A stretch of 64,000 nt of DNA from Nymphalis io (taxonomy: Eukaryota; Arthropoda; Insecta; Lepidoptera; Nymphalidae): positions 2,406,001 to 2,470,000 of the forward strand of contig NC_065913.1 in NCBI RefSeq assembly GCF_905147045.1, read 5' to 3'. The position numbers and the translations under genes are program-made. Shown here in pieces: positions 13,301-28,500 of the stretch (the stretch's first letter is position 1; every line of letters begins with the position of its first letter). The notes under the pieces were generated by a model. It made no database searches. It was given only the letters and a program-made list of their open reading frames with translations, and was not told the origin of the DNA.

Positions 13301-16300
13301 CATTGTTTGCCGGCTTCTGTCCTTGGCTATGTATCTAGAAACTATATATATAGTTATATTAATAAGCCATATATGTATCTAAAAATAAAATACTTAAATT
13401 AATATATTCATACAGATTACTTCAAGTGAATTGGGCGTAAAAGCTTGTAATAAGTAATCGAAATACAGAAGTAGAATGGGAATACTATAATTCTTCTTTT
13501 ATATCTGTAATATTTGACGATATGATGCACGCGTCTTTGTTTTCAAAACTTTAAATAACTAATTTATTGCGAATAAAATATATGTTCTCCCTTTTTAATA
13601 TCACACTTGAGAAAGAGATAGATGTATGTAATATGTTTTTACTTGTAAAATTAGTTTCATATACATTATAATACCTGACGCTCGTAAGGTTTAGATTGTT
13701 AAAAAAATTATGGAATAATGAAAAATAAAACTTCAATATCTGGTGAGCTGGATGGTATTCAAGCCGGTTACAATGTGAAAGATGGTGAAAGTCACAGGTT
13801 GGGTCCCGTGACCCTTTGATCCATTACCGTACTCACTCACTCGTTGTACAGTATTGAACGTTTACGAGGCGAAATAGAAATATACGTATACAATCCTCGA
13901 TTAGAGCAACCCGCGTGGTTTTGTTTTATGATATTACCTAGATATACAATAAAACAAAAATAAAACCAATTAAATTAATAGAAAATATACGCGAATTACA
14001 AGTCTATGGATGATTGATTATATAAAAATAAGTTTAATTCGTAGATGCATTGACTTAGTTACGCTGTAAGCGGTGAAGCTGAATATTATGAGACGAGAAA
14101 ACAATTTGTTTACGAAATTCTAATTAGTTACCGATTGATTTATTCCAATGGAAAAATTATGCATGCATGATAAAATACACAGATATAATTTATCAAACAA
14201 ATGGGTCGATCGATTTTACCGTTAGGTAGGTTATTCATTTAGAAACGTTAAAAATACATATATTTACATATATATATATGAATAGTCTCGTTACGACTTA
14301 CCACAGAAGTATTGTAGTAACGTTTGAATCTAGTGAAAACGCGGATCTATTATAATATTTTGTAAAAAAAAAAAATAACTGTAGTACGATGTGGTATGGT
14401 CATAAACAGCCTATTAATGGCGCAATGCTAGAGCTATACTTGTGGCATATTTTCATCTGACATATTCAGGTTTCCTCACGACGTTTTACTTTATCGTTCA
14501 ATACGAGATGAATTATAAACACAATATGAAGACATGAAATTTCAGTGTTGCTAGCCCGGGCTTGAATCCACAATCACTCGTCTACGTCATAGCCGAGTCA
14601 CAATTAAGTGCATATTATGTTAAAACGAATGACACGTGCTCTTCTGATTTATCTGTCTGTATAATATTAGTTTCATCATTCACACTTGAGAAAACATTAA
14701 TTTGATATAATATCTCAAGTTGTCAGACAGGAGAACTCGAAACGGAAACCCTGGTGAGTATTTTATTAAAAAGTCAATCATTAATATTTTTAACTAACAT
14801 TTTTAAAAATGATTACTGTGTGTGTGTTCTTTCGTGTAAGACGGAAACAAAACGCCTACAGATTTGGCTGTTAAGTTTTGATTACGGACAACTGTCTGAC
14901 AAACATATTATTAATTATTATTTATAATTGCTCCTCAAATGCCCCAGCTGGTGGTAAGTGATCACTAATCATACCACCTTTCATTCATCCAATATCAAAG
15001 CGGACCCAATTTTCACACGGAAAATTTACTCTTTGTAACCTTTTCCACTGACACAATTTCCATTTCCTCACTCTATTAAACCTAAGGGATGGCTCGATAC
15101 AACTGAAGATGTATTTTTACAATCTATCACAAGTAGTGTAACTTAAAGCTTTTAACTCAATTGCTAATGAGGATAACCTATCAAAAAAACTCGATAGCGT
15201 TTAATTAAACTTAACTGGTGGAGCTTTGTGCAAGCTCTACTGGGTAGGTACCACCCACTCATCAGATATTGTACCGCAAAACAGCAGTACTCGGTATTGT
15301 TGTGTTCCGGTTTGAAGGGTGAGTAAGCCAATGTAATTCAGGCACAAGGGACATAACATCTTAGTTCCCAAGGTTGGCGGCGCATTGGCGATGTAAGCGA
15401 TGGTTAACATTTCTTACAATGCCAATGTCTACGGGCGTTAGTGACCACTTACCATTAGGTGGCCCATATGCTTTTACGTACATTGAGTCCTTTTCCGTAC
15501 CGCACAACGTATGTCTGACAACGTGTGTGCCAAATTTCATAACGATCGATTGAGTTGTTAAGACATTAAAGTGTGACAAACAAACTCACTATCGCATCAA
15601 TAATATTATCTGGAATTGATGCTATAAATATGGATTTAGTGAATCTAATGCATTCGCTTCTAAAAATGCCTGCCGCAAAATTATCCTCCTCAAAAATATC
15701 CTCGATAAAAATAACTCGTGACTGTTTCGCATCAGATACGAATTAACTTTACAATCGAGTATCGATAACTCGTTTATCGACATCGCGAGATCGTTGTGCA
15801 ACTATCGACAAGGCACAATGGAGTGAGTTCGAACGTTATGCAAGTCGATTGCAATATATCGACTGATTGAGTGTAAATTGTTATTTAAAGTGCAACTATG
15901 GCTATTTGATATTTGAATTTTGTTAAAATTTAGAAGCAAAAAAAAAAACATTTGGTTACGTCATGAGTAATGAAACACGAATCGCTGTCACGGATTTAAA
16001 AAGATCCATTGAAATGTTGCATTATGTTAATTTACAATTTTTTCTACATATATATATTTTACCTTCAAAATGTTATGAAAATATTAATGTGTACATTAAT
16101 AAAGTACATAAATATAAACTAAAAGTTTTGCAATCTGATTGAGACAGTCTTTATTATTTGACTAAGTTAAAATGCTAAACTTAAACTTGAATACATAGAA
16201 GACTTGAAACTGATTTAAATGGGTGCTTTAACTTTTCAATGTATACCTTAATACTATCAACTCGTACAAAGCGTTATTGCATCTAGATAATGAAATAGGT

Positions 16301-16440
16301 CATATGCCGTTTTGGGATAAGATAAGATTGCCGTGCTAAAATTTAATTAATTTTTTTTTTTTAATTTCCACGAGGGAAGTCGCGAATCGTTACGTATAGT
16401 TATTAAGTAATAACTCAGTAATTTAAAGGAATAATCTTGT

Positions 16441-16514
<74 letters not shown>

Positions 16515-19500
16515 TTAAGTTTTATAAGTTAATCAAAACACAATCGGAATCGAATTAAAATTAAAACTTATCGTATTTTTACGGGATGCCAAAGAAAAAA
16601 CATTTTATTTTTAAATGTCAGTCGACTTTATTGCTCAAAATAAAAATAAAACATCATTAATAAAAAAATGATAACAAAATACTATTGTCATTGATATTCA
16701 ATACGATTATACAAAGTTAAGGGTTTATTTGTTTGAATGCGCTTATCTCGAGATTAAACCGCTCGGAACGTTTAGTATTTACATAAATGATGCTGGATAA
16801 TAATATTTGTCTTCTTCCTCGTAGTCCAGTCCGTTACTGTACCTTGGCCGTTAGCCTTGCGAATTCTTTATGCTGGAAATGCCCGACCGTAATCTAACGT
16901 TTCGCAATGATAAAGTACTTATTTGTGCTTCATCTTAATTTTAATCGTCGAGTCAATTGACTATGATAATTATATCAATGCCATAACAATATTGAAGGCA
17001 AATTTTGTCACGGGTTGTAAATGAAGATTAACGAAAGCAAGACGAGCCAAAAATTTAATCAATGTAAAGTTATGTAACTCACACTAAGAAAAACATGAAT
17101 ACATTTAAAAATCAGGATTATCCTAGTTGATTTCCTTCTAGCCTTCCGTTGAAAACAATTTCTTTAATGGTTCCATAAAAATATTTATTTCAAATTTTTA
17201 TTGAACATTTTTTTTTACTACGACCCGAAACAACATACCGATCTGTCATATTAATTTCTTAATACTTCTGATTAATCAATTTATTGATTTATTACAAATA
17301 CTTCTAAATTGCTTAACCGCTTTCAAGAGACGTAGTAAAATCTTTCCTATTGACGATATGTATGTTCAATTTTATCAAAACATCATAAAAAATTGACAGC
17401 TCCATAAATATGACATTCCATTTTCAAATAGGCCAATCAAATTCCCGAAATGAAGGCAACCGCTAAAATGACATAACACGCAAATCCCGAACCAAGTTCA
17501 GGGCTGACCGACCGGTTAGATGTTGCTACTTACTCGCCCTACTGACCCCGTTGCGCGGCCTCGCGTCGGCACGTTTTAGCGCTACGGATATTACAATTTA
17601 AATACGACCTTAAAATCCTTGTACTACGATTCAATTTACATTACTATAAGACAATAACTTAACAGATATCATTATAGACTTTATTAATACGCGTTAAGTT
17701 TCAATTTAGTTTGTATCATGACAACAATAGCTAACAGTTGGTGAAATTATTGCGATGTAACTTTGTAATGAGCGTTACTTTTGCTTTTTAAGCGAACTGT
17801 AATCAAATTTCTAATAAATAATTTAGATAGTTAAATTAGTTTCGAGATAAGAAATTCCAAATTATATTTCTCCTGTGTGAATTTTATTGTTAAGGAAAAA
17901 TTGGTTTGATTTATTTATTTATTTTTATGTTTCTCAATAACGTTGCTGATTGTGTACAATAATGAGCGATCAACACAGTTTACTGTACACTGGAACCTTG
18001 AGCGATGAACCACAACGCATTAAGGCACCTTCACACTTATATTTAATTTACAAAAATCAACACAGTCGATGTGAAAGTATGTCTGTTTGTTACGCTTTCA
18101 CAGCTAAACCACTGAACCTAATTTGATGGAATATGGTAAGAAGCAAGCTCCAAGGAAAGACTAAGGCTACTATTTACACCTATCACCTGCCCTCGCCTCC
18201 TAACACACAGGCGAAGCTGCAGGCGAAAACTAATATAAAATAAACACAAAATGTACATTTTTTTCTGAACCTTTTTGTGAAAATTTCAATAGCCAAGTAA
18301 TTGTCTTATTTAATTATGATTGAGAACAAAAAACTTTTGACAGTTTCTCCCTCATTTATGATTTATTAGAAAACTTTTATATCAAATAGAGATTTCGACT
18401 TTACATCACAATCCAGACGTAACCGGTTTAATCTAGATCAGATCACTGCGTAGATCAAAGAAATATTTAGAAGCAGAAATAATTCAACATCACGAATGAA
18501 ACAATTGCCGATGGCGATTTTAATACCTTGTTATATAAACTATTCTAAGCTTGTTACTATTGTTAATTTAAAAAATTAATAGACCGTGTCGAATCGTACT
18601 TAAGGTTTATTATCGATTGACATTTTTTAAAAGCATTATACGGTATCAGTAACGTGACCACACGTCACGTTTTTCGAGCAGGACACTTCCCGATGTTTCC
18701 GATATAAGAACTATTAAAATAAGGTTATTAAAAAATAGTTTTCTCTATCGTTTTTATTCAATAACGAAATGGTAACATTAGGTATGAAGCGTTTTTTACA
18801 ACTATACAGCCTGATGAATAGTTGGTGCTGAACACTTAGATACCTATCATACATTTCACATTAAATATAATCATTCGTTTGACTTATCCCATTTATTTCG
18901 GGACAAGTCATATTATGCACAGTTTCACTTATGTAACGTGCAAAATGTTGAAAGTTATTTTTTTGCGTTAAATTTAATATTTTAGGCGATAAAACTTTAA
19001 ACGGGAAAGGGCGTGGTAAAATGGTGGATCGCTCATTTATCGTTCATTTTGTTCTTACACTTAATGTGACAAATCCAAACAAAAAAATAAACAAACATAA
19101 GTGACAATTTACTATTGCCATTCGGTATAGGAATTCGTGTTCACTCGAGTGAACTTTCGCCAGAGTGAATGTTTCTGATTACACGTTTACACAGTTTGGA
19201 AATGAAACGATCACATCCAGGCCATTTCAAATAAAAATATAATGTTATTGACGGTAGTCCTGAGTGGCAATTATCGCTATAGCTTTCACTTCGCTTAATC
19301 GGACGCGTGTAGTGGTTCCTTATGAAATATCGTAAAATCAAAATATATATATATTAATAATATTTCTTTGTCCCTGCGGCAATCAAGCCATGAAAGGGTT
19401 TTGTCACGAATATAGCATTAGCATTATTATATTGCAATTGCCATAAAAACTTCGATTAAGTCTATCGTCCTTTGTCTAAACATATAATAAAATATTTATT

Positions 19501-22500
19501 TAATTGCATTTAAAACAAGTATGTGTATATTTACGTGTTTCAAATAATCCGTATCCGTAACAGCCTGTGAATGTCCCACTGCTGGGCTAAAGGCCTCCTC
19601 TCCTCTTTTTGAGGAGAAGGTAGAAGAAGGTCTTTTTCAAATAATACTCGAACAAAATTCCATGAAAATATATTTAGGTAATTGGTAAAGAATAATGTTA
19701 ATTATGCTTCTATAGAACTTATGCGATTCTTGGAACGTAAACCGTAAAGCTTCATTCGCAAACAATATTTACAGGAAAAGGGAAAAGTTTATACACGAGT
19801 TCGACCCGTCTGTATCACCATCTATCACTTATATTTGTATTCTACTGACAAACGTCAATTAGCTGAACTTTCAGCGAGTTTAATAAATATGTGAGTGAGC
19901 CAATGTAATTAGAAGAGACATTAAACTAAGTGAAAATAGCTAACGTTTCTATTGACATTGTCTATGACCAAAAAAAAGTCGAGATGGCCCAGTGGTAAGA
20001 ACGCGTGAATCTTAACCGATGAACGTGGGTTCAAACCCGGGCAAGCACCTCTGAATTTTCATGTGCTTAATTTCTGTTTATAATTCATCTCGTGCTTTTC
20101 GGTGAAGGAAAACATCGTGAGGAAACCTGCATGTGTCTAATTTCATCGAAATTCTGCCACATGTGTATTCCACCAACCCGCATTGGAGCAGCGTGGTGGA
20201 ATAAGCTCCAAACCTTCTCCTCAAAAGGGAGAGGAGGCCTTAGCCGAGCAGTGGGACATTTACAGGCTGTTACTGATTACTGATGGCCAAAAAGTGACAA
20301 TAAACGATCAGCTCTTTATATGCTATGAAAATTTTAAATTGCGAATGATTCTTCAAGACAAATATAACCTAAAGTACAATACACGTTAAAAGTACACGTA
20401 GCTATAGGATATAATGAAAACAGGCAAGCTGAAAGAACGCGTATCTATTTATAAATGCTGAAATTGTCAGTGCCGTCCGCCGTCGCAGTGACATTGTTAA
20501 CTTTTTATTTTAGTTATTACACAGATATACGAAGATTATTTTTAAGATAGGCGGCCTCTAATGTGGGGGAGGGAATTTTACTTATACGTTTCACTTGCAA
20601 ATATTTATGATACGTATCGTTGTTGAAGTGAAAATTGTTTTTATATTTAGCAAACAGTTAATGTATTGGATTAGTATAATTTTAATCCGATGACTATTCA
20701 CATTGATTGCCACTCTTGGGCAAAGGCCTTCTATTTTCTTGAGGAGATGGCTAGGAACTTAGACCACCAATTCGGTTGAAAACAGTACAATCCTAATTGA
20801 TGGACACGTGATAAAACCACAGACGAAACATGCACACATGATAATTTCCTTCACCGCTGAGCTCGAGACGGAAACAAAACAAATTAAACACAACAAAGGC
20901 AGAACTTGCCCGCGTCAACGCCACTAGAACATCTCGACTCGTTATCGCTATGGATAAAGTAATCTTTGATACAGATTTATAAATTGACATCTTTTATCAA
21001 ATAGAAAAAATGCTGTAATTTAATACCTAACATATAGTCAACTTTTCTCAATGTACGCGTTATCCAACTTAAAGATTTATTTTTAATCGATCTCGAAGTT
21101 ACCGGGATATTAGGGTGTACTAACAAACAAACTTCAGCGCTTCATAAATAATAATATATAATATTTTGTATAGTAGCCGTTACCAACCGATTTTGAGTTA
21201 CGAATTAAAAAAAAAAAACCTGTATTCCAATATCCTAAAGCGGCTAGTAAGTTTGGTGTCATTGTGGAACGAACATCCGGTATCAATTTTCTTTTTATAA
21301 TAATATTAAGATAAATGACAACAAATTCTCAGTCTAACCAATGTTATTCTCGATAAAACAAATGTACTGTTTTATATTAACAAGCAGTTCAAAATCAAAT
21401 TCTAATACGCATATTTGATCTTGAAAAACATTTGAATTGTAATTTTACAAGATAAATTTAAAAGCTGCCACTAGTACCAGTCCTAATGACAAATTGTCAC
21501 ATCATCTCAATCGAATCGAAATCTAATTGTTGCTGTTTAACCGTAGCAGGTATGAGAAAGCCAACCAAGCCAATTAGCCAACGTCCTTCCTTGGGGTTCA
21601 AGCTTGCTTCATACCAAATTTCATCAAATTCGGTTCAGTGGTTAGGCCGTCAAAGCGTAACAGATCAACAGACTTTCGCATTTATAATATTAGTAACGAT
21701 AAAATTCACAATATCCTACATTACTATAATATTATATTGTACATAAAAAAATTCCTTGTAATTTTCCTGAATGTTTTTGGTAATTAGTTATATAAATAAA
21801 TGCAACATACCAGATGCCATTATACATATATTTAAAACGTTACTTGTTTAATTATATGTTTCTAATAACGGCACGATAATAATAATTTACAAGGTAATTA
21901 AGTTTTTTTTAAACTAATTATAAAAACAACAACGTCATTTTAAAATAAATAAAAAAAGCCTGTCTTTCACTTTTACCCGATTTTAATCATTAGACTTTCG
22001 AGTTTTTTTTTAAACCAATAGAAAACTAGGCAGCCGAAACTATTCGGACTGTATTATAACAAGCCATTTTACATGTAAGAGATACATTTCTAACATACTG
22101 GTTTGACCTTTCCTATACGTGACAACGTGTTTGCAAAATTTCAGTAGGATAGGTCGAGCGTGAAAGCGTAATAAACAAAAAAAAAACTCATTTTCCAAAT
22201 TAATTAATATTAGTAAAAGTATTACCATTGGTCATATATTTCGATATATGCACAATTTATCTATATAGAACGAAGCACATAAAATGATTCAATTTAATAA
22301 ACTAACTAACTAAAATTCGCAACCGACAAAAATGTGAAAATTCAACCTCTCACATTTCCTCGATCGTGATTTTTTACAATCTCGGGCGAGTTGCGCCCGC
22401 GCAGCACGTTTCACTTTTGCGGGCACTTTCACTACTAACGGTTCATGCGAATAAAGCCTTTGCTCACTGCGGATTGGATCCGAATTCGCTATTAATATAT

Positions 22501-25500
22501 TCGTTAGTAACAAACGAATCTTAATAACATTTATACGTGTATGGCGTTCTATTAATGAAATTGGTTGCAATTCCTATTTATTTAAATTATTATTTATCAA
22601 TTTATATTAATAAGTTTTCTGTTATTGTGAGAAAAAGAAGCAATCAAAACAAAACTGTTAACTACAAAATATATATCCAAAAAAGTGTCAGGTATTAATA
22701 TCGATCGATAAGGCAGGAAAACTTAAAAAAAAAAACCTGACTGGTCTGTTAGAGGGATGTCGTGTAACAAGAGGGATTGCTGAGGGATATGGAGAGAGAT
22801 AGGTATACTCAACCGATCCCAATTAAATAGGTTAAGGGCAGACGAATTATGATATTGAAAAAAACAAAAAGATACTAAAAACTTTAAAAAAAATCTATTC
22901 ATCATTGATCGCAACACTTTACATATTTTTTATATATGTATATATGATAACAGAATTGTAAATAATAATTCTGAAGCAAAACAAACAAGCGACGAATGTT
23001 TATTATTGTGTACGTTGCTAAGTACGGAAAACTTGCTCTGACCTTACATCGAGCTATATGTAACGTTACTGTATCTTCTATTACAACATTTTAAATATAT
23101 ATAATACGAAATGCAACCGTATTCCAATGTGATAAGGTATAAAAACAAACGTAACGAGATAAATTCCGAAGTTTGCCGAAGTCCGTCGACGTCAGCCGAT
23201 CCGGTCCGAGCTGCGCGTGAGTTTGAAAGGTGGTACCGTAATCTTGTGTCATCCGTTACGCCGGTGAAACTTATTACGTTGCGAACCGCTATGTTACGAA
23301 TCGGAGGGGCTGGATTTCGAACCGATTTTACATTAATCGGTTTCAAGTTGTTATATTCGATAAATGTAAGAAATTTATTTTAGTTATTCATCATTCGCTT
23401 GTTCTCAGCCATTATATTTTTTATCTTTTCCATCTGTTGTTCTTGTTTTTTGTTGTCTTTTCCATCTCTATCTCAAGTCATATCGTCAGTTACTTCTCGA
23501 ACAAATCATCCATTACAAAATCAATATTAATGATTGCTAGTCAAATCGAATATAAAGCATCGATATCTTTCAAATATAAAGAGATATTGGTATAATAATC
23601 TAAAATATATGCAAAAACCGAGCTCTGAATAGAATGCAGGAAAGAGCCGTAAATTCAAATGTTCTTTTTTTGACAAAATATACAAAACATGCGATTTTTC
23701 TTCGGACGTTTTGGCTTGAAGCCAATATTAACGGTGGCTTTAAAAATCATTGCAAATTCAACTATAATATAACATATAACAATTTCCTATTCCATAAGTA
23801 CCATTTATAAATTATCTGTCGCAATAAAAAAAAATCACTGAAGAAAAGACGGAGGAGATTGGTAGCAAGTGTTCAATAAATTGTGAGTAAAAGTTAAGCG
23901 ACTCGTTCGAATTGACATTCACCATTTTAAAGTTACGACTCCACAAATTATGACTAAAGAATGTCACCTCAACCTCAACAGCTCATCGGTCTACTGACCG
24001 ACCAGCGATATGAAGTGTTCTGTTAGAACTCTCTTCGTATTTCACTCTTGGAATGAATAACACATATAGTGTTACGCCATTTTGATGCGTGTATTCTTTA
24101 AATGTTATAATTATTATGGTCAATGTCGCATATCGCTTTCTGATATTTCACGATCGTGTTCTGCGGTGCGTTTAAGTTTGTTATTACATAGGATAGGCTT
24201 GTTACTCATTTCTCAGACCATAAAAACTCGAAAGACAAGCTTAGAATACCAGTAATTCCATAAAAAAGTTCACACCTCATCCAATTTTTAGTAGTTTTTC
24301 CAAAACTTTTATTTTGGAAAAGGTCATATTTCAAAATTTATTAATATAGAATAAAATCTATTCGGATGTATTAAAATCTCACAGTGAACACTCGACTTTA
24401 AACTGATAACTGTGTGTCAACATTTACTCTTGAAGTTGAGGACAATGATATATAAACAACTGTAGTAGTATTGAAACTATTTATAGAAAATAAAATTTAT
24501 CCTTAGCATACATACAAATAACAGAAAAAGTATGATATGTTTCGGTATTAAAATAAAACAAATAATAATCTGATTATTACAGTACTTTCATCTTAGTAAC
24601 ACTTTCTGGAACAGTAACCGTTTATAGAGGTCTTAACAATTACTTAGCTGCTGATTAGACGTGTCCAGTGTTCTGCCCCAGAAGTGTTATAGATATAACT
24701 TTAAGACCAGTTATAAGTTTTATATTTAAGTAGAGAAAAACATCGATCCGGACGAATATTGTTTATCCTTTTTTTTATATAAAATAGTCGGTCTTGAAAA
24801 TAGGCTACCTATTGCTAAATGGTCACATTCAATATACATTGGCACTGTAAGGTATATTTAATATTCCTTACATCATCACGCCACAAATCTTGACACTTGA
24901 GAACGATGATATGATCGTCATAGATAAGAGAAATCAATCCGTTAATTAAATAATTAGAAATAGAGTACCGATTCGTCTCTATTTTATCTACATTCCGAAC
25001 CGGTGGTAGCTTCATATTGAATTAAATCTTGTACAGTTATCAGCTACTATTAAAAAGTCTTTGTCAGGACCTGCAGTAGTATTATGTATGAACTCACTCC
25101 ATAACTAACCCGTAAAATGTTGTTAAGCAACTTATGGTGATGTCAAATTTTGATGAGTGTATTCTTGTAATATTATTATGGTCAATGTCGCTTCATATCA
25201 CTTAATTACATTTCACGGCCGGTTTCTGCGGTGAGTTTCGAGTACCGAGATTTAGCGATATAATGATTTCACAAATGAGATACGTAGTTCTTTGAGAGTA
25301 GCACAATATTGTGAGTAATTAAACGTCATAGTAACAACGAAATTTGGAACTTTAAATGTATTATTTTAAAATACAATGTCGATAATTGTAAGAAAATCGG
25401 TCCTTACCGGGAAACGGATCTTGGTAAAGTTACTCTGTCTCGCTCCAATCAATGTGTATTTAGACGATTCAGAGAGCGATGGTAAATGTGCCGTATAACG

Positions 25501-28500
25501 GTTATCGGTCTATTTATAATTGGACAGATGCGAAACAAGTTATCATCTGGATTGCGAATGTCTAGTTTGATTGAAATAATACTACGATTGAAAAATAAAT
25601 CATAAGATCGTTGCCCAGTGGACTGATATTACCTTTTTGGGAGTTAGGAAGAAATAATCATATATTTAATATTATTAATAACAAAGGTTATAATCTTTTA
25701 ATAATTTAAATTTAGAATACGAAAAATAATAAAATTACTGTAAAAGAAAATTACACTTGTTTGAAAGTAGTTTTTTTTTAAATGTATACTGCCTAATAAT
25801 CTAATGTTGTTTTTGCCGGAAATCATCAGAAACACCAAGGTAAAAGGAACGCGATACATAATTAAAGATAGTTATGTAAAGACAAATCAGGTTTAAGATA
25901 CAAAGTAAATCTACACAAGGAATCAATGAAAGTAACATTACAACAACTAATCAGCGAAATGAAACGATTTATTGTATCCGGCTGTATAAAAATTATCTTC
26001 GGTACAATAGGTTGGCAACCATAAAAAAATAAAATGTCAGTGAAAGTACCTATCAAACTGAAATTCAAAATTGGAACACGCCGACCTCATTCCTCGCGCG
26101 ACTTCGCAAGACAGCGCACGGATGATACGAAAATAACAGTTTAAAAATAGAATGTAATATTTGTTAATAATATCCATTCACAGATAACTAAGCGATGTTT
26201 TAAGCATACTGTCAAAGGAGGTTTTCTTATAATCGCGTTCCGCTCTGTTAAATAAATTATTTTGTTGGCTTTCACTTGTTGAATGGAATTTGTCGAACGT
26301 TGTGAGAATATAGTATTCGATCCGTTTCAGAACTTCAATATAATTAGACAATCTTGTATTTTATTAAATTAACAAATAGTAAACATCGTTACCAGTAACC
26401 AGTAATAGCCTGTGAATCCACTGCTGGGCTAAGGCCCAGCAGTGGGACATCAGGCCTTAGCCTCCTCTCCTTTTTTGAGGAGAAGGTTTTGGAGCTTATT
26501 CCACCGAGCTGCTCGAATGCAGGTTGGTGGAATACACATGTGGCTGAATTTCATTGAAATTAGACACATGCAGGTTTTCTCACGATGTTTTCCTTCACCG
26601 GGAAGCACGAGATGAATTATAATTACTACTAAAATTAACTAAAAGTAGTTTTAGTTAATAATAAAATTAAGTCAAAATTTCGACACCTTTAAACCTGACC
26701 ATGGAAATATCAATATAAACAAATGCAACATTAAATAAAAAGCATTGTGTATGTATTTTGTATATTTGTGTATGTGTAGACAATCGAAACATAAATGATA
26801 AAGGACCAAAATAATAAAACTATTATACATGATACGTTGTAATCGCGAGATAAAAAAAAATAGTTACCAACCCACAAGTGAGATACATAACAGGGAACAT
26901 ATTGTTAGTTTAGATATATTAATTTTCTCATATCCACCAATCATTTCTCCGGACAGCAGACTAGTTTTGGCAGGGGTATATATTTATTTATAGTTTATAT
27001 AAAATGAAAGAAGCGGGTATTGCCCAGCGATTACAATACGTGAATCTTAACCAATGATTGCGGGTTCAAACCTAAATTTGTTTCTATACTTAATCTCGTG
27101 CTTGGCGATAAAGAAAAGTGAGGAAATTTGTATGTGTCTAGTTTCACTGATTTTTTTTCATATGCATTACAGCTCCAAACCTCCTCAAAAGAAAAGTAGA
27201 CCGTAGACCAGCAGTGCGATATTTATAATGCAGTTATTATTTTTAATACTAAATCAAGAATTGAATTGTTATAAGAACGCTATCATATCCGAGTAAAAGT
27301 ATTGGCGAATAGGTACTTTCACTTTTAGGAATTCGATGCTAATCTTGTTTAACTGGCTGCATACTATATTACTGTACAGGGCCGAATCAAGAGGCACGGC
27401 GAAAAGGATTTAAGCTCAGGATCAGCGATGTTTAATAAGCGCAATTTGTTTTCTTTTATTTGTTCTGATAGCTGTTTCGATTTCTATAGTGTTCAAATGC
27501 TGTAAATTCACCATTTTTACTAAATATAACCCAAGTCTTAAGTATTTTATATAGAAAAAAAAGGTTTTATATATTTTTAATATTCTCAATTTTATTAATA
27601 TAATTGGTTTTTAATCAACGTTAGATTCGAATGTTGTTAACATTTTAAACGACCTAATAGAAGTTACCTTGTGACAATTAGCAGTAATCAATTTAAGCAG
27701 TTTTAGTAAGCAAAATTCTCGCGTATATATTTTTTCAAATAATATAACCTTACCTTGTTACACTTGACTTAGATGATAAAACATTACCTTTCGAAATATA
27801 TTTTTTTAATTCGGATATCAGACTATAGTGATGACGATGAGTGTTCACCATATCCCTTAGACACTAGCGGCCTTATTTATAAACGTTATTTAGCGGGTTA
27901 TTATTTACACAATGGTCTGTCTTCTTCTATCGAATGTCAAATCAATAATAAAATAGAAAGAGCAAAATCAGTGTTTAACTAAACGGCCGCATAGAACATT
28001 TTATATAGCATATACCAAATCGACGGGCCGGTTGGCGTGGTTGGTAGATACTTGGTTTTCACGCCGAAGGTTGTGGGTTCGATTCCCACCCGGGACAGAC
28101 ATTTGTGTGCATGAACATGTCGTTTGTCCTTAGTCTGGGTGTAATTATCTATATAAGTATGTATTTACAAAAGAAAAGTAGTATATGTAGTACATCAGTT
28201 GTCTAGTTTCCATAGTACAAGCTCTGCTTAATTTGTAATCTGATGGCCGTGTATGAATAATGTCCCAGGATGTTATTATTATTATATTATAATCACATAA
28301 CGACAATGGACCGTCTCCAATGGCATCTAAGATGGTACCCCTTGTTGTTTACGTAATGTTTAGTTTAAGTAATAAATGATAAAAAGTCTGTACTCACCCA
28401 GAGTACCCAACGGGTTAATAGAAATTCATACTACAACACACACAAACAAACTAACCAAATACATCACTTAACTAAGTTAACTAAACACCGTTTTGGTCAA

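Larger units (their letters stand above)
15611..18072. other. Intronic stretch, mostly featureless
   Basis: Holds the DRE-like site and the long (AT)n run listed separately, and a GC-richer patch at about 17480-17580. No gene or recognised repeat otherwise. Confidence 0.55.

Noticed and set aside
22310..22570. 86-codon basic minus-strand frame
   Set aside because: No domain recognised, no splice signals in phase with JIL-1; reported only as a GC-richer patch.
28024..28100. tRNA gene candidate with a perfect T-arm
   Set aside because: Anticodon arm does not fold cleanly, and the same head with the same downstream body recurs at 49103, so it is the head of a SINE.
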